DNA from: Nocardia colli
GTDB lineage: Bacteria > Actinomycetota > Actinomycetes > Mycobacteriales > Mycobacteriaceae
Direction of reading: 5' to 3'
NCBI RefSeq assembly: GCF_008704205.1
Contig: NZ_VXLC01000006.1
Location: 124,001 to 188,000, forward strand
Length of the DNA stretch: 64,000 nucleotides
Part shown: positions 1 through 8,296 of the stretch, one piece after another
Layout of the letters: each line of letters opens with the position of its first letter
Numbering within the stretch: the stretch's first letter is position 1
Translations under genes and position numbers: made by a program
The notes under the pieces: generated by a model
Databases searched by the model: none
What the model was told of the DNA's origin: nothing
The model's input: only the letters and a program-made list of their open reading frames with translations

Positions 1-1759
1 CACGCAGCGGGCGGTGGGTCATCAGAAGGGCCTGCCCGTACAGCGATTCGACGGCCGTCTTGAGGAAGGCCGGGTCGCCGATGCGAGCGAGCCTGCGCAC
101 GACCGGGCTGTGGTAGTTCAGCACGAGCTGAGCGCGCGGGGCAGCGGCGTCCAGCGCGCCGAGGATCTCGCTCCACAGCTCGTTGGCCCCGAGTGCGGTT
201 TCCGCCCTGGTGCGTTCGTTGCGCGCGCCGCGGCCGTCCAGATACAGCGCAGGCACCGACACCGGGTGGAACGCACGCACGATCACATCGCAGGACAACG
301 GATCCAGCACCGCACGAGCAATAGACAGCACCGGCGTCAACGCCAGTTCCTCGGCCGGGTCGACCGGATCCAGTGCGGCCGTGATGGTGTCGGTATCGAG
401 GTCGATCACCTCGACCCCGGGCATCAGCCGCGGCAGCGACGCGACCAGCTCCCGGTCGTAGGCGTACCCACCGTTGACGATCCCGATCCCCTGCGCCGCC
501 GCGGTCGACGCCACCTGACGGAACTCCTCGACCGACGAGGTCACTCGAATGACCGGATGCTTACGCGCGAACTCGGTCAGCGACACCCGTCCATCGGTGG
601 TCTCGAAACTCAAGTGCGGCAGCATGATCCGGAACAGCTCCGGCGAATGCGTGGACATCGCCTTGACCCCGAGGGAGTGCACGGCGAGGAACGCGGCCAG
701 TCGCTGCGGCTGTTCGGCCGCGATCTCGGTGAGCCAGTCGCGGATTCGGTCGCCGAGCACCTCGCGGATGATGGCGAGCCGCTCGTCCTCGTAGAGCCCC
801 TCGCGCGAGGCGGTCGGCCGCAACGAGTCCGTGTCGATCACGCAGCGCACGAAGAACGCCCAGTCCGGCAGCAGCCCGCGCACGGCGTCGCCGAGCAGCA
901 TGCCTTTCAGGTACACCCGGTGCGCGCTGCTCTCGGCCGGATTACCGGGCTGCGCAAGCACATACGCGACGCCGCTCACCCCGGCCAGTTCCGCGTCCAG
1001 ATCGATGACGTCGAGCGGATCGAATCCCAGTGTGCGCTCGCCGAATTCGAGCAGCGCCTCGCGACGTTCCATGGCGGAGGGATAGTCGCGATGCCACACC
1101 GGCGGCCCGTCGGTGACCGGCACGATGAGACCGTCGGATTCGACCGTCACCGCGTACGGCAGCAATGACCCGTATTCACGGGCGAGTTCGATCACCCGGC
1201 GCGCCCCGAACCACGATTCCGCGCCGACCCGGGGCGTCAGCTGCACCGTGGTGCCGGGCTCGGGAAACTCCTCCGGCTCCAGCAGGCGCACCGAGTAGGT
1301 GCCGTCCGCGGCGGCCAGCCATTCGACCGGCGCGGCGGCCGGATCGTCGGCGGATCGGGTGACCACCCGGATCTGCTCGGCCACGGTGAAGCAGGCCAGC
1401 AGCCCGATACCGAACTGCCCGAGGAACTCTCGCCGCGCTCCCTCGATGTCGTCGCGCTTGGACGAGCGGCCGATGGTCGCCAGGAACCGGTGCACATCCG
1501 CCTCGGTCAGCCCCACCCCCGGGTCGCTGATCCGCAGACCGGTCTCATCGATGACGATCCGAATCGCCGTAGGCGCCAACCGGTCTCGCTGTGCCCGCGC
1601 GGTGACGGCGTCGACCGCGTTCTGCAACAACTCGCGCAGGTACACCCGAGGGCTGGAATACAGGTGGTGGGAGAGTAAGTCGACGATCCCCCGCAGATCC
1701 ACCTGGAACGTATAGCTGTCCTCCACCGCCGCCACACCATTGGGCGTTCTCTCCACCAT
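1..1759 (-). CDS. HSP90-family molecular chaperone ATPase (3' end outside window)
   Basis: The reading frame runs off the left edge, so only the first 586 codons are present. It is a GHKL-fold ATPase of the HSP90/HtpG family, which uses ATP-driven dimer clamping to assist protein folding in the cytoplasm. The nucleotide site is clear: ELLQNAVDAV with Glu43 and Asn47, the DPGVGL loop at 79-84, and GQFGIGL at 114-120. The start ATG at 1759 has AAGGA about 10 nt upstream. The sequence matches the actinobacterial 'HSP90 family protein' type rather than classical E. coli HtpG, although that subfamily call is from memory. It is the last visible gene of a minus-strand run beginning at proA. Confidence 0.88.
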   Translation of the reverse strand, partial: MVERTPNGVAAVEDSYTFQVDLRGIVDLLSHHLYSSPRVYLRELLQNAVDAVTARAQRDRLAPTAIRIVIDETGLRISDPGVGLTEADVHRFLATIGRSSKRDDIEGARREFLGQFGIGLLACFTVAEQIRVVTRSADDPAAAPVEWLAAADGTYSVRLLEPEEFPEPGTTVQLTPRVGAESWFGARRVIELAREYGSLLPYAVTVESDGLIVPVTDGPPVWHRDYPSAMERREALLEFGERTLGFDPLDVIDLDAELAGVSGVAYVLAQPGNPAESSAHRVYLKGMLLGDAVRGLLPDWAFFVRCVIDTDSLRPTASREGLYEDERLAIIREVLGDRIRDWLTEIAAEQPQRLAAFLAVHSLGVKAMSTHSPELFRIMLPHLSFETTDGRVSLTEFARKHPVIRVTSSVEEFRQVASTAAAQGIGIVNGGYAYDRELVASLPRLMPGVEVIDLDTDTITAALDPVDPAEELALTPVLSIARAVLDPLSCDVIVRAFHPVSVPALYLDGRGARNERTRAETALGANELWSEILGALDAAAPRAQLVLNYHSPVVRRLARIGDPAFLKTAVESLYGQALLMTHRPLR

Positions 1760-1820
1760 GGTGGGCAATCCTTGCGGCATCGCCCAATGGTTCGCTTAAC
1801 GAACGCTGATGGTGCGGTTG

Positions 1821-2162
1821 TCAGGCGGTCGGCCGTTTCGATTTCGGCAGCTTGGCGACGATCGCGTCGTAGGACTGATCGACGAGTTCCCGCAGCTCAT
1901 CGTCGGGAACCACACCACCGAGCTTGACCACGTTCCACCCGTATCGCCCGATATACGCCGAGGCCGACACGTCATCGGGGTATACCCGGGTCAGCTCGTC
2001 GGCCTCCTCCCGGGTGCGGCCGCACTTGAGTCCGACCGAGGTTTCGCCGAGAAACGCGAAGATCTTGTCGCCGACCTTCGCGACCACATCGCCTTCCCAC
2101 GGCTCGTCCTCCCAGGCGCCGGGTTTCGCCAGGCAGTACTTCAGTAGTCGCGGGTAGTCCAT
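1821..2162 (-). CDS. MmcQ/YjbR-family protein
   Basis: A 113-residue protein of the MmcQ/YjbR (DUF419) family, a small double-wing fold of uncertain function sometimes described as DNA-binding. Family hallmarks are the N-terminal CLAKPGAWEDEPWEGD segment, the GDKIFAFLG strand and the SAYIGRYGWNVVKL stretch. The length is typical for the family. The ATG has GAGGA about 6 nt upstream. It lies 9 bp after the VWA gene and 61 bp before the HSP90 gene on the same strand, so it is probably cotranscribed with one or both. No biological role can be deduced from the context. Confidence 0.85.
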   Translation of the reverse strand: MDYPRLLKYCLAKPGAWEDEPWEGDVVAKVGDKIFAFLGETSVGLKCGRTREEADELTRVYPDDVSASAYIGRYGWNVVKLGGVVPDDELRELVDQSYDAIVAKLPKSKRPTA

Positions 2163-2171
2163 GTCAGGTCC

Positions 2172-3599
2172 TCACACCGGCAGCAGCATCGAGACCACGG
2201 CCGTCAGCTGGCTGGCCGAACGGCATTCGTGCATCTCGATCACCTGCCGGTACTTGTCGGCGGCGGAATCGCCGGAACCCCAGTTGGTTTGCATCTCCGG
2301 ATTGAGCCAGTGCGCGTGCTTGGCGGTGCGCACCAACCCGCGCAGCGTTTCCAGTTCGGGGTCACGGTAATTGGTGCGCGCGTCGCCGAGGATCAGCAGC
2401 GAGCTGCGCGCGGTGACGGCGTCGGGGAAGTCCCGGGCGAATCCGGCGAGCGCGTTGCCGTAGTCGGAGTGCCCGTCCATCCCGACGACCCTGGCCTCGG
2501 TGAAGATCCGGTTCATCGCCTTGTCCAGCTGCGTGCGGGGATCGAAGAACTGGGTCACCTCGTCGGTCTGGTCGACGAACGCGAAAATCCGTACCCGGGA
2601 GAACTGTTCGCGCAACGCGCTGACCAACAGCAGGGTGAAATTACTGAAACCGGCCACCGAGCCGGACACGTCGCACAGCAGCACCAGCTCCGGCCGGCCG
2701 GGCCGCGGCTTGCGGTTCACCAGATCGATCGGCACGCCACCGGTCGACATCGACTTGCGCAGCGTCTTGCGCAGATCGATCTCACCGCGGCGAGAATGCC
2801 TGCGCCGCACCGCAAGTCGCGAGGCCAGAATCCGCGCGAGTCGCTGGGTACTGCGGCGCATCTCGATCAGCTCGGATTCCGAGGCGCGCAGGAAGTCCAC
2901 GTCCTCGGATTGGCGCGGCACACCGTAACTGGCGACCCGCTCGCGCCCGATCCGCTCGGCCACCCGCCGCCGTGTCTCCGCCTCCACGGAGGCCCGGAAC
3001 GCGTCGATTCGCCCGCGCGCGGCCCGCCGGGCGATCTCGGTGTCGAACGCGCTGGCATCCGGACCGGCCGCCAGCCCGGCCAGGATCTTGGCCAGCAAGG
3101 TCTGCGGCTGAACATCTTTCAACGCTTGATAAGCCGAGAACGACGATCCACTCGCCGACTGATACTGCCCGAGCTGCTCGACCAACTGCGCGGCCAACGC
3201 ATCCAGCCGCGCGTCGCCCGACTCCTGGGTCAACATCTCCGCCAGCATTTCCCGCAGCGCCGCGATGTCCACCTCACCCGTCGGCGTCCGCGGAATCTCG
3301 ACCTCGTCGCGGGCGCCGCTGCGCTCCCCGATCGCGATCGGGAACCACAGGTCGAAGAGCCGGTCGAACGTCGCGCGATGGGTGGTCCGGCGCAGCAGCG
3401 AACAGGCCAGGCCCTCGCGCAACACGTCCCGATCGAGCAGATCGAGCACGGTCACCACCCGGCCCGCGTCCACGGTTTCCGAGGGCCCGACCGGAATTCC
3501 GCGCTCCCGCAGCGCTTCGACGAATCCGACGAGATGACCGGGCAGCCCGTGCGGCGCGGTCAGTTCCGCGTCCGGCGCGGGTTGCGATCGCGCGGCCAT
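2172..3599 (-). CDS. VWA (CoxE-like) domain protein
   Basis: A 475-residue soluble protein with a C-terminal von Willebrand factor A domain of the CoxE type. The metal-ion-dependent adhesion site is seen as LLCDVSGSVAGFSNF (DxSxS), followed by the FVDQTDEVTQFF and DARTNYRD segments. The N-terminal half is helical and rich in Arg and Glu. VWA proteins of this type work with MoxR AAA+ ATPases as chaperone-like pairs that insert cofactors or remodel partners. The MoxR gene ends only 4 bp upstream, so the pair is an operon. The order proA-moxR-VWA is the same as in mycobacteria. The target protein is unknown. Confidence 0.88.
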   Translation of the reverse strand: MAARSQPAPDAELTAPHGLPGHLVGFVEALRERGIPVGPSETVDAGRVVTVLDLLDRDVLREGLACSLLRRTTHRATFDRLFDLWFPIAIGERSGARDEVEIPRTPTGEVDIAALREMLAEMLTQESGDARLDALAAQLVEQLGQYQSASGSSFSAYQALKDVQPQTLLAKILAGLAAGPDASAFDTEIARRAARGRIDAFRASVEAETRRRVAERIGRERVASYGVPRQSEDVDFLRASESELIEMRRSTQRLARILASRLAVRRRHSRRGEIDLRKTLRKSMSTGGVPIDLVNRKPRPGRPELVLLCDVSGSVAGFSNFTLLLVSALREQFSRVRIFAFVDQTDEVTQFFDPRTQLDKAMNRIFTEARVVGMDGHSDYGNALAGFARDFPDAVTARSSLLILGDARTNYRDPELETLRGLVRTAKHAHWLNPEMQTNWGSGDSAADKYRQVIEMHECRSASQLTAVVSMLLPV

Positions 3600-3603
3600 C
3601 GGT

Positions 3604-4503
3604 TCAGGCCAGCTTCAGCTCGGCCAGCGCACGCTGGTGATCGCTCTGATGCTTGAGCACCACGCCGAGCGTGGCCCGCACCGCCGAATCGTCCAGATCG
3701 TGCATGCCGAGCGCGAGCAGCGTGCGCCCCCAGTCGATCGATTCGGCCACCGACGGCAGCTTCTTCAGCTGCATGCCGCGCAACACGTGCACGATTCGCA
3801 CCAGCTGGGCCGCGACCGCCGCGGACAGTTCCGGCACCCGGCTGGCCAGGATCCGCCGCTCCAGCTCCTCGTCCGGGAAGTCCAGGTGCAGGTAGAGGCA
3901 GCGGCGCTTCAGCGCCTCGGACAGCTCCCGGGTGGCGTTGGAGGTCAGCACCACGAAGGGCTTGCGGGTGGCGACGATGGTGCCGAGCTCGGGCACCGTC
4001 ACCGCGAAATCGCTGAGCACCTCGAGCAGCAGGCCCTCGATCTCGACGTCGGCCTTGTCCGTCTCGTCGATCAGCAGCACCGTGGGATCGCTGCGCCGGA
4101 TCGCGGTGAGCAGCGGGCGGGAGAGCAGGAATTCCTCGGTGAAGACGTCGGCTTTCGTTTCTTCCCAGTCACTCTTTGACGTGTCGCGGCCGCTGGATGC
4201 CTGGATGCGCAGGATCTGCTTGGCGTGGTTCCACTCGTAGAGCGCGCGGGCCTCGTCGACGCCCTCGTAGCACTGCAACCGGACCAGCTCGGCGCCGGAG
4301 GTCTGCGCGACCGCCCTGGCCAGCTCGGTCTTGCCGACACCGGCCGGACCCTCGATGAGCAGCGGCTTGCCGAGCCGGTCGGCCAGGAACACCGAGGTGG
4401 CGGTCGCCTTGTCGGCGAGATAGCCGGTGGTCGCCAGCTGATCGATCACATCGTCGACCGAGGTGAAGATCGGCTCCTGGGTCGTCTCGGAGGTGGGGGC
4501 CAC
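3604..4503 (-). CDS. MoxR-type AAA+ ATPase
   Basis: A 299-residue AAA+ ATPase of the MoxR family. Walker A is GPAGVGKT at residues 52-59, Walker B is VLLIDETDKAD, and sensor 1 is seen in VVLTSNATRELSEALKRR. MoxR proteins act with VWA partners as ATP-driven chaperones for complex assembly or metal insertion. A longer frame starts at 4587, but it would overlap the end of proA. I chose the GTG at 4503 because AAGGAAGG lies 7 nt upstream. The spacing to proA is 44 bp and to the VWA gene 4 bp, so a proA-moxR-VWA operon is likely. Confidence 0.9.
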   Translation of the reverse strand: MAPTSETTQEPIFTSVDDVIDQLATTGYLADKATATSVFLADRLGKPLLIEGPAGVGKTELARAVAQTSGAELVRLQCYEGVDEARALYEWNHAKQILRIQASSGRDTSKSDWEETKADVFTEEFLLSRPLLTAIRRSDPTVLLIDETDKADVEIEGLLLEVLSDFAVTVPELGTIVATRKPFVVLTSNATRELSEALKRRCLYLHLDFPDEELERRILASRVPELSAAVAAQLVRIVHVLRGMQLKKLPSVAESIDWGRTLLALGMHDLDDSAVRATLGVVLKHQSDHQRALAELKLA

Positions 4504-4547
4504 GTGCAGTCCTTCCTTGGGAACGAGCGTCGCTCGCTCCCCTATAC

Positions 4548-5813
4548 CTATACCGGCCGGATCTGGCCGTCGCCCCACACGATCCACTTGGTGGAGGTCA
4601 GCTCCGGTAGCGCCATGGGTCCGCGGGCGTGCAGCTTCTGCGTGGAAATGCCGATCTCGGCGCCGAAGCCGAATTGCTCACCGTCGGTGAACGCGGTTGA
4701 AGCATTCACCATGACGGCCGCGGCGTCGACTCGGCCGGTGAATTCGCGGGCCGCGGCCAGCTCACCGGTGACGATGGCCTCGGTGTGCCCGGTGCCCCAG
4801 GTGTTGATGTGCTCGATGGCCGCGTCCAGGCCGTCGACCACCTTGAGCGCGATATCGAGGGTGAGGTACTCCTCGCCCCAGTCCTTGCTGTTCGCGGGCA
4901 CCAGGCCGGGCAGGTCGCCGTGCACGGTGACGCCGTGCCGTTCCAGCGCCTCGATCAGCTTGGGCACCGCGACGGTGGCGATCGCGTCGTCGATGAGCAC
5001 CGTCTCGGCGGCGTTGCAGACGCTGGGGCGGCGGGTCTTGGCGTTGATCAGGATCTGCTCGGCCATGTCCAGGTCGGCGGCCGAGTGCACGTAGACGTGG
5101 CAGTTGCCGGTGCCGGTCTCGATGGTCGGCACGGTGGCGTCGCGGACGACGGCGCTGATCAGGCCGGCGCCGCCACGCGGGATGACCACGTCGACCAGGC
5201 CGCGGGCTTGGATCAGATGGGTAACGCTGGAGCGGTCCGCGCTGGGCAGCAGCTGTCCGGCGTCGGCCGGAAGACCCTGCGCGACAAGGGATTCCCGGAG
5301 CACGGCGACGAGCGCGGCATTGGAGTGCGCGGCCGAGGAGGAACCGCGCAGCAGGACGGCGTTGCCGGATTTCAGCGTGAGCCCGAACGCGTCGACGGTG
5401 ACGTTCGGCCGGGCCTCGTAGACCATGCCGATCACCCCGAGCGGCACCCGGACCTGACGGGTTTCCAGGCCGTTCGGCAGCACCGAGCCGCGCACGATCT
5501 CGCCGATCGGGTCGGGCAGCGTGGCCACCTGGCGCAGGCCGGAGGCGATGCCGTCGATCCGGGACTTGGTCAGCCGCAGCCGGTCGATCAGCGATTCCTC
5601 CACGTTCGCCGATTGCGCCGCGAGCACGTCCTCGCCGTTGGCCTCGAGCACCGTGTCGGCCGCGGCCAACAGGGCGTCGGCGGCGGCGTGCAAGGCCTCG
5701 TTCTTCTGCGCCGTGGTCAGCTGCGCCAGCACACGCGACGCGACCCGAGCCTTGCGTGCGGCCTCGTGCACCACCTCGCGGGTATCCGGCTCGGTCGTCG
5801 TTCCTACCGTCAT
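4548..5813 (-). CDS. proA: Gamma-glutamyl phosphate reductase
   Basis: A 421-residue NADPH-dependent reductase that converts gamma-glutamyl phosphate to glutamate-5-semialdehyde, the second step of proline synthesis in the cytoplasm. It has the aldehyde-dehydrogenase-like fold. The segment GVIGMVYEARPNVTVDAFGL is diagnostic, and the catalytic cysteine is in RRPSVCNAAE near residue 265. The start at ATG 5813 (MTVGTTTE) is preferred over an in-frame ATG at 5852, because homologues begin close to the helix REVVHEAARKA and nothing conserved lies upstream. Its partner gene proB is at 48.9 kb in this window, not adjacent. Confidence 0.95.
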   Translation of the reverse strand: MTVGTTTEPDTREVVHEAARKARVASRVLAQLTTAQKNEALHAAADALLAAADTVLEANGEDVLAAQSANVEESLIDRLRLTKSRIDGIASGLRQVATLPDPIGEIVRGSVLPNGLETRQVRVPLGVIGMVYEARPNVTVDAFGLTLKSGNAVLLRGSSSAAHSNAALVAVLRESLVAQGLPADAGQLLPSADRSSVTHLIQARGLVDVVIPRGGAGLISAVVRDATVPTIETGTGNCHVYVHSAADLDMAEQILINAKTRRPSVCNAAETVLIDDAIATVAVPKLIEALERHGVTVHGDLPGLVPANSKDWGEEYLTLDIALKVVDGLDAAIEHINTWGTGHTEAIVTGELAAAREFTGRVDAAAVMVNASTAFTDGEQFGFGAEIGISTQKLHARGPMALPELTSTKWIVWGDGQIRPV

Positions 5814-5870
5814 GGAGTACAGCCTACTGACCCGGCCCAAGGCCCGATCCACCGCTGCACACCGCCCTAC

Positions 5871-5884
5871 TAGCGTGTGACGGC
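5871..5884 (+). promoter_or_regulatory. Leaderless promoter box of rbsK
   Basis: TAGCGT at 5871-5876 is followed by 8 nt and then the ATG of the ribokinase gene. No Shine-Dalgarno sequence is present. This spacing is what a -10 box of a leaderless transcript would show. Inferred from pattern only. Confidence 0.5.
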
Positions 5885-6763
5885 ATGGCCGAAAAGACGG
5901 ACGTTGCCTCGATCGCGGTGCTCGGCAGTATCAACATGGACCTGGTCACGACCACCGATCGGCGGCCGGTGCCCGGCGAGACGGTGCTCGGCACCGGGTT
6001 CGCTATGGTGCCCGGCGGGAAAGGCTCGAATCAGGCGATCGCCGCGCGGCGGGCCGGTGGGGCGGTGCAGTTTCTCGGTGCGGTCGGCGACGACGTGTTC
6101 GCGGACGAACTTCGGCGAGTGCTGACGGATTCGGGGGTGGGCGTCGAGCGGCTGCGGACGGTGGACGGGCCGAGCGGGGTCGCCGCGATCGTGGTGGACG
6201 GCGGCGGGGAGAACAGCATCATCGTGGTCGGTGGCGCGAACGCGCGGATGACCGAGCTCACCGACGCGGACCTCGCGGCGATCGCCGGCGCGGATATTCT
6301 GCTGTGCCAGTTGGAGATTCCGCTCGATACGGTGGCGGCGGCCGCGCGGCACGCACGCGCGAACGGCACGACGGTAGTGCTGAATCCGTCGCCCACCCAG
6401 GACCTTCCCGCCGAGCTGTGGGCGAATATCGATGTGGCGGTGGTGAATTCGGGTGAGGCCGAGCAACTCGGCAGCGCCCTCGACCCGGTCGCCCACCTGG
6501 TCGTCACCCGCGGCGCGGACGGCGCGACCTACCGCGGGCCGGACGGCAAAGAGCTGAGCCAACCAAGCCCCAGAGTCGACGTCATCGACACCACCGGCGC
6601 GGGCGACACCTTCACCGGCGCACTGGCCGCCGCCTGGCACCGCGGCCCCGAATACGCCCTGAACTGGGCCGGAACCGCAGGCGCCCTCGCCACCACCAAA
6701 CTCGGCGCCAGCAGCTCCATCCCCACCGCAGACGAGATTCGCACCGCCCTCCCAGCGAACTGA
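5885..6763 (+). CDS. rbsK: Ribokinase (PfkB family)
   Basis: A 292-residue PfkB-family sugar kinase, most like ribokinase, which phosphorylates D-ribose to ribose 5-phosphate. The N-terminal signature GSINMDLV, the glycine pair in VPGGKGSNQAIAARRAGG, and the C-terminal anion-hole/catalytic motif DTTGAGDTFTGAL are all intact. The length is normal. A ribokinase gene also lies in the proA-proB interval of mycobacteria. No transporter or other ribose gene is next to it. The gene is divergent from proA across 71 bp and probably leaderless (TAGCGT box). Confidence 0.88.
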   Translation: MAEKTDVASIAVLGSINMDLVTTTDRRPVPGETVLGTGFAMVPGGKGSNQAIAARRAGGAVQFLGAVGDDVFADELRRVLTDSGVGVERLRTVDGPSGVAAIVVDGGGENSIIVVGGANARMTELTDADLAAIAGADILLCQLEIPLDTVAAAARHARANGTTVVLNPSPTQDLPAELWANIDVAVVNSGEAEQLGSALDPVAHLVVTRGADGATYRGPDGKELSQPSPRVDVIDTTGAGDTFTGALAAAWHRGPEYALNWAGTAGALATTKLGASSSIPTADEIRTALPAN

Positions 6764-6801
6764 CCCTTCCCCAACGGAAATCAACAGCCGCACCCTCTAC
6801 G

Positions 6802-6860
6802 GATCCGCACCGTCTCTGGAGGCCGACATCGGGTGCAGATCCCGAGTGAGAGTGCGGATC
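6802..6860. repeat. Three-copy GTGCRGATC motif upstream of the GS-like gene
   Basis: GATCCGCAC at 6802-6810 is the exact inverse of GTGCGGATC at 6852-6860. A third, one-base variant, GTGCAGATC, lies at 6833-6841. The two direct copies are 19 bp apart, and both continue into a C/T followed by CGA. The cluster sits between rbsK and the GS-like gene, 50-110 bp before the latter's promoter box, so it could be a regulator site or an attenuating hairpin. The proposed role is inference. Confidence 0.4.
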
Positions 6861-6910
6861 TCGACAGGGTGGCGCCGACGCGGCTGGTGTTGTGTGGGCG
6901 GTTCGGCGGC

Positions 6911-6924
6911 TATCGTTGACGTTC
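6911..6924 (+). promoter_or_regulatory. Leaderless promoter box of the GS-like gene
   Basis: TATCGT at 6911-6916 is followed by 8 nt and the ATG at 6925, with no Shine-Dalgarno sequence. It has the same layout as several other genes in this window and supports the ATG at 6925 over the frame start at 6892, which lies upstream of the box. Confidence 0.5.
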
Positions 6925-8295
6925 ATGCCCACCATGCCGGAGCGCATACCGTCCGCGGACGACAACGACGCGGTGATCGGCAGGTTGGATGCCGACATGG
7001 TCGCGCTGACCTTCATCGACAACGCCGGGATCACCCGGGTGAAGACGGTGCCGATGCGGCGGCTGGCGCAGGCGGCGCGGCACGGGGTCGGGGTGTCGCC
7101 GTGCTTCGAGACGTTCTCCTTCGATGACCTGATGACGACCGGCAGGTATCTCGGTGGCCCCGACGGTGATCTGCGGCTGGTGCCGGATCTATCGGCGCTG
7201 ACCGAACTCGCCTGCCAACCCGGCTGGGCGTGGGCGCCGACCAACAAGTACACGCAGGATGGGACGCCCTTCGCGGCCTGTCAGCGCGGCTTCGCGACCA
7301 GGCAGGCCGAGGCGGCGCGCCAGGCGGGGCTGCGGCTGTCGATGACCTTCGAGACCGAGTGGTCTGTCGGCCAGGAGGGCACGGAGGACTACACCCCGGC
7401 CGCCCACGGACCCGCCTACAGCCTGGTGCGATTAGGGCAGGTCGCCGACTACGCACGTGAGCTGGTCGCGATATTGGACCGGCAGGGAATCCTGGTCGAC
7501 CAGTTCCATCCGGAGTACTCGCCGGGCCAGCTGGAACTGTCCGTGCAGCCATCCGATCCGGTCGGCGCCGCCGACGACGCGGTGCTGGTGCGGCACACGA
7601 TCCGGCAGGTGAGTCTCCAGTACGGCTGGCGCGCGGCGCTCGGCCCGTGCCTCGAGCCCGGCGGCACCGGTTCCGGTGCGCACCTGCACTTTTCGGCCCA
7701 GGACGACCGAGGGCCGATCTTCGCCACCGGCGACGCCCCGTACGGAATGCGGCGCACCGGTGAGGCTTTCCTCGCCGGAGTATTACGCGAACTGCCCGCC
7801 CTCGTCGCGGTCGGCGCGGGCAATCCGGCAAGCTTCTTGCGGCTCGTCCCGTCCCGATGGGCAGGCGTCTGGCAATGCTGGGGGCGGGAGACCCGGGAGT
7901 CGGCCCTGCGTTTCATCACCGGAGTGCAGGGCACCGAGGAGTGGGCGGCCAACGCCGAGGTCAAATGCTTCGACGCGACCGGCAATCCCTACCTGATCGT
8001 CGGCTCGGTGATCGCCGCCGGACTGGCCGGCGTCGCCGAAGAACTGCGCCTGCCCGCCGAAATCACCGGCGACCCGGTCACATTCGACGCCGAACAGCTG
8101 ATGTTCTCCGGCGTGCGCAGGCTGCCGACCACCCCGGGCGAAGCCGCCGACCGACTGGCGGACTCCGCGGTGCTGGCCGAGGCGATGGGCCCCGAACTGC
8201 ACGACGCCCTGCTCACCGTGCGCCGCGCCGAGGCCGACCGCTACCGGGACACCTCCCCGGAAGAGCTGGTCGCGCTGACCCGTTGGCGGTTCTGA
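6925..8295 (+). CDS. Glutamine-synthetase-like (GSI-family) ligase
   Basis: A 456-residue member of the glutamine synthetase catalytic superfamily. Seen in order are the beta-grasp region (LTFIDNAGITRVKTVPMRRL), the metal-binding glutamates in MTFETEWSV and EYSPGQLELSV, the glycine-rich GSGAHLHFS loop, and the substrate/ATP region around SFLRLVPSRW and CWGRETRESALRF. These ligases join the gamma-carboxyl of glutamate to an amine, but this one is far from housekeeping GlnA and its amine is unknown. It sits 1 bp before a metal-dependent amidohydrolase gene. That pairing matches the two halves of FluG/NodGS fusion proteins and GlnA-like enzymes of amine or polyamine catabolism. Confidence 0.85.
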   Translation: MPTMPERIPSADDNDAVIGRLDADMVALTFIDNAGITRVKTVPMRRLAQAARHGVGVSPCFETFSFDDLMTTGRYLGGPDGDLRLVPDLSALTELACQPGWAWAPTNKYTQDGTPFAACQRGFATRQAEAARQAGLRLSMTFETEWSVGQEGTEDYTPAAHGPAYSLVRLGQVADYARELVAILDRQGILVDQFHPEYSPGQLELSVQPSDPVGAADDAVLVRHTIRQVSLQYGWRAALGPCLEPGGTGSGAHLHFSAQDDRGPIFATGDAPYGMRRTGEAFLAGVLRELPALVAVGAGNPASFLRLVPSRWAGVWQCWGRETRESALRFITGVQGTEEWAANAEVKCFDATGNPYLIVGSVIAAGLAGVAEELRLPAEITGDPVTFDAEQLMFSGVRRLPTTPGEAADRLADSAVLAEAMGPELHDALLTVRRAEADRYRDTSPEELVALTRWRF

Positions 8296-8296
8296 C

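Noticed and set aside
14..1168. Long open frame on the plus strand opposite the HSP90-like gene
   Set aside because: Low-complexity Arg/Gln/His-rich product with no recognisable domain; it mirrors a conserved gene in high-GC DNA, where antisense open frames are expected.
5814..5852. Longer proA start at 5852
   Set aside because: Adds 13 residues with no conservation and lies close to the divergent rbsK promoter; ATG 5813 fits homologues.
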